From NCBI GenBank assembly GCA_903837605.1, contig CAILVF010000076.1, forward strand, positions 1 through 64,000: DNA of 64,000 bases. Direction: 5' to 3'. The DNA is from an uncultured Bacteroidales bacterium. GTDB taxonomy: Bacteria > Bacteroidota > Bacteroidia > Bacteroidales > FEN-979. The notes beneath the pieces were generated by a model, which saw only the letters and a list, made by a program, of their open reading frames with translations, made no database searches and had not been told where the DNA came from. The position numbers and the translations under genes were made by a program. Shown here in pieces: positions 62,021 through 64,000 of this stretch. Every line of letters begins with the position of its first letter. The first letter of the stretch is position 1.

Positions 62021-63678
62021 AACTGACCTGGCTTGCTGTTTTATTGTTCACTGCATATTCAACCCTGGCCCCGGCACAAACATTCTCCGAGATATTGGGC
62101 CGGCCCACAAATTCTTCAGTCACCATGAGCATATTGTTTGACCGGAAGGCTGATGTTTACTGGGAATATGGTACAAACCCCGGGGAGTATGCGATGAACA
62201 CTGCAAGCTATACCACGGCTTCTGACACGGCATTCCAGGCAGACTTCATCAATCTGTTGCCCGATCATAAATACTTTTACAGGACAAGATACCGCCAGGC
62301 CGGAACCACAGGTCCCTTTCTCGAAGGCCCCGAACATTTCTTTCATACCATGAGGATCCCTGGAAGCACTTTCAGTTTTGCCATTGAAGCGGACCCTCAT
62401 ATGGATACCAACTCGAATCCTGCCTCGTATAGTCTGACCCTGCAGAATATCCTTTTGGCAAAACCTGATTTTCTTATCGATCTCGGGGATATCTTCATGA
62501 GTGAGAAACTTCCTTCACCCACCCAGGCAAATATTACCGCCCGCCACCTGCTCTACAGGCCTTATTTAGGCGCAACCTGCAATTCCGTGCCGCTTTACCT
62601 GGTAATAGGCAATCATGAAGGGGAAAATGGCTGGCAACTTGATGGAACACCCAATAGCCTTCCTGTCCTGGCTTCCAATACCAGGAAACTGTTTTACCCT
62701 AATCCCATACCAGGTTCATTTTATTCAGGAGACAGCATTTCAGAGAATTATGTAGGCCTTCGGCAGAACTATTATGCCTGGGAATGGGGGAACGCCTTAT
62801 TCATTGTTCTTGACCCCTACTGGTATACCACGAGCAAACCCGATTGGGGCTGGACGCTTGGGGAGGCCCAGTACAACTGGTTCAGTCAGGTTATTTCCGG
62901 CAGTAATGCAAAATTCAAATTCGTTTTCTGCCACCAGCTGGTCGGGGGTAACGGAAATGATGGCCGGGGCGGGACAGAGTTTGCAGGATTTTTTGAAATG
63001 GGAGGAAGGAATAAAGATTCTTCCTGGGGATTCGGCAACTACCGGCCCGGCTGGGAAAAAACAATTCATGAATTGATGGTTGAGAACCGCGCAAACGTTT
63101 TCTTCCACGGCCATGACCATTGTTATGCAAAGCAGGAACTTGACGGGATAGTGTACCAGGAAGTCCCCCAGCCATCCTCAAAAAATATTACAAATATTAC
63201 AGGCAGCCAGTACGGCTATGTGGATGGTGTTCTGATGCCCAGCCGGGGCTATATCCTGGTCACCATGACCGATTCCAGCGCAAAGGTTGATTATATAAGG
63301 ACTTACCTGCCTAATGAAGAAAACTCCGGCCATAAAAACGGGGAGCTGGCATATTCCTATACACTTAAGCCATCGCCGGCGGGTGTCAATGAAACAGCAG
63401 GATCCCCGGGTGCGATCGAACTGTATCAAAATTATCCCAATCCTTTCAATGAAGCGACAAACATCAAATATATGCTGCTGAATCCGGGCCATGTGCGGCT
63501 CTGTGTTTTTGACACGTATGGAAGGGAACTGCTGACCCTGGCCGACCACTATCAGCAGGCAGGAACATATACCATCCTCCTGGATCCGGGGCAATTGCCA
63601 TCCGCCGGTGGAATATATTTTTACAGGATTACACTGGATAATGAAACCCGGACAATGAAAATGATTTGTATCAAATAA
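62017..63678 (+). CDS. Second T9SS-secreted metallophosphoesterase
   Basis: A 553-residue paralogue of the protein at 58455, sharing SEILGRPTNSSVTMSILFD at the N-terminus and the same domain order. The signal is MKLTWLAVLLFTAYSTLAPAQ. The metal-binding motifs are ADPHMD, DLGDIF, GNHEGENG, FCHQLVGG and FHGHDHCYAKQE. The C-terminal sorting domain begins LYQNYPNPFNEATNIKYM and ends TMKMICIK. Its start overlaps the arylsulfotransferase stop (ATGA), implying coupled translation. Differences include PHMDTNSNPA in place of EHLCDKKGVR, so the two may prefer different substrates. Confidence 0.87.
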   Translation: MKLTWLAVLLFTAYSTLAPAQTFSEILGRPTNSSVTMSILFDRKADVYWEYGTNPGEYAMNTASYTTASDTAFQADFINLLPDHKYFYRTRYRQAGTTGPFLEGPEHFFHTMRIPGSTFSFAIEADPHMDTNSNPASYSLTLQNILLAKPDFLIDLGDIFMSEKLPSPTQANITARHLLYRPYLGATCNSVPLYLVIGNHEGENGWQLDGTPNSLPVLASNTRKLFYPNPIPGSFYSGDSISENYVGLRQNYYAWEWGNALFIVLDPYWYTTSKPDWGWTLGEAQYNWFSQVISGSNAKFKFVFCHQLVGGNGNDGRGGTEFAGFFEMGGRNKDSSWGFGNYRPGWEKTIHELMVENRANVFFHGHDHCYAKQELDGIVYQEVPQPSSKNITNITGSQYGYVDGVLMPSRGYILVTMTDSSAKVDYIRTYLPNEENSGHKNGELAYSYTLKPSPAGVNETAGSPGAIELYQNYPNPFNEATNIKYMLLNPGHVRLCVFDTYGRELLTLADHYQQAGTYTILLDPGQLPSAGGIYFYRITLDNETRTMKMICIK

Positions 63679-63685
63679 CACTGCC

Positions 63686-64000
63686 ATGATAAATCTCAGC
63701 CGAAAACTTATTATTATTTGCGTGATTGTCTGCGGATGGCATTCCGCGTCAGAAGCACAGAAGCTCCTGAAATTCAAACTTCCCGATTCAGGCCAGACCG
63801 GGAGTAACACTTCAACGGCAGGGGAGGATTCCGACTTCCTGATCAACCCTCCTTCGTTGACTGATAACGGGGACGGCACCATAACCGATAACAATACCGG
63901 GCTTATGTGGCAGAAGACCGACGGTGGAGAGATGATCTTTGAAAATGCAGGTCCGTATTGCACCGGACTCAGCCTTGGCGGGCATACCGACTGGAGGCTC
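63686..64000 (+). CDS. DUF1566 (Lcl) domain protein, 3' end beyond window
   Basis: The visible 105 codons begin MINLSRKLIIICVIVCGWHS then ASEAQ, a signal peptide. They continue to LTDNGDGTITDNNTGLMWQK, the hallmark of DUF1566/Lcl C-type-lectin-like surface domains, and GLSLGGHTDWRL at the window edge. It starts 8 nt after the phosphoesterase stop and is probably in the same operon. The rest, including any T9SS domain, is not seen. Confidence 0.8.
   Translation, partial: MINLSRKLIIICVIVCGWHSASEAQKLLKFKLPDSGQTGSNTSTAGEDSDFLINPPSLTDNGDGTITDNNTGLMWQKTDGGEMIFENAGPYCTGLSLGGHTDWRL

Overview
The window looks like a chromosomal stretch of a Bacteroidota bacterium, probably Bacteroidales-like. The evidence is several exact TAnnTTTG promoter boxes (two with a TTG 17 nt upstream), C-terminal type IX secretion (T9SS) sorting domains on four secreted proteins, many lipoproteins with short lipoboxes, a LytS/LytTR pair, a DUF6660 protein beside a metal-efflux operon, and a cnr-like sigma/anti-sigma/Spy cluster. 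No rRNA, tRNA, CRISPR array, transposase or integrase was recognised.

Layout. 1-9 kb holds housekeeping and envelope genes: a truncated multispan membrane protein, the SRAP protein yedK, a LuxE/PaaK-type acyl-adenylating protein, a lipoprotein followed by mrdA and rodA (cell elongation), and a leftward group with a Spy-like protein, a surface-antigen outer-membrane barrel and a DUF6599-like protein. 9-24 kb carries two leftward heavy-metal RND efflux systems. The first has separate permease, adaptor and TolC genes. The second has an adaptor and a permease fused to TolC, preceded by DUF6660. Between them lie hflX, a cupin gene, a broken DUF438 gene and a secreted lipase-like hydrolase. 24-33 kb is one 2998-codon T9SS-exported beta-helix protein with its own promoter and terminator.

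33-40 kb is an envelope or metal stress cluster: ECF sigma factor, membrane anti-sigma factor, CnrX/Spy-like periplasmic sensors, a lipoprotein with internally repeated helical units, and a LytS/LytTR two-component pair. Two 7-bp G-rich tandem arrays sit here, one of them inside the anti-sigma coding sequence.

40-58.4 kb is a visibly more A+T-rich beta-glucan utilisation locus. It has a one-protein propeller/Y_Y_Y/HTH regulator, a probable GH149-type beta-1,3-oligoglucan phosphorylase, a GH17, an MFS/GPH sugar symporter, a second GH17, a glycosidase fused to a predicted outer-membrane beta-barrel, a multi-domain glycan-binding lipoprotein, GH16, GH30 and a GH16-like lipoprotein. No SusC or SusD gene is present. 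The suggested scheme is surface cleavage of beta-1,3/1,6-glucan by GH16, GH30 and the barrel-anchored enzyme, import by the symporter, then cytoplasmic trimming by signal-less GH17s and phosphorolysis to glucose-1-phosphate. 58.4-64 kb is a secreted set: two paralogous T9SS metallophosphoesterases flanking a T9SS arylsulfotransferase-like protein, then a DUF1566 protein cut by the window end.
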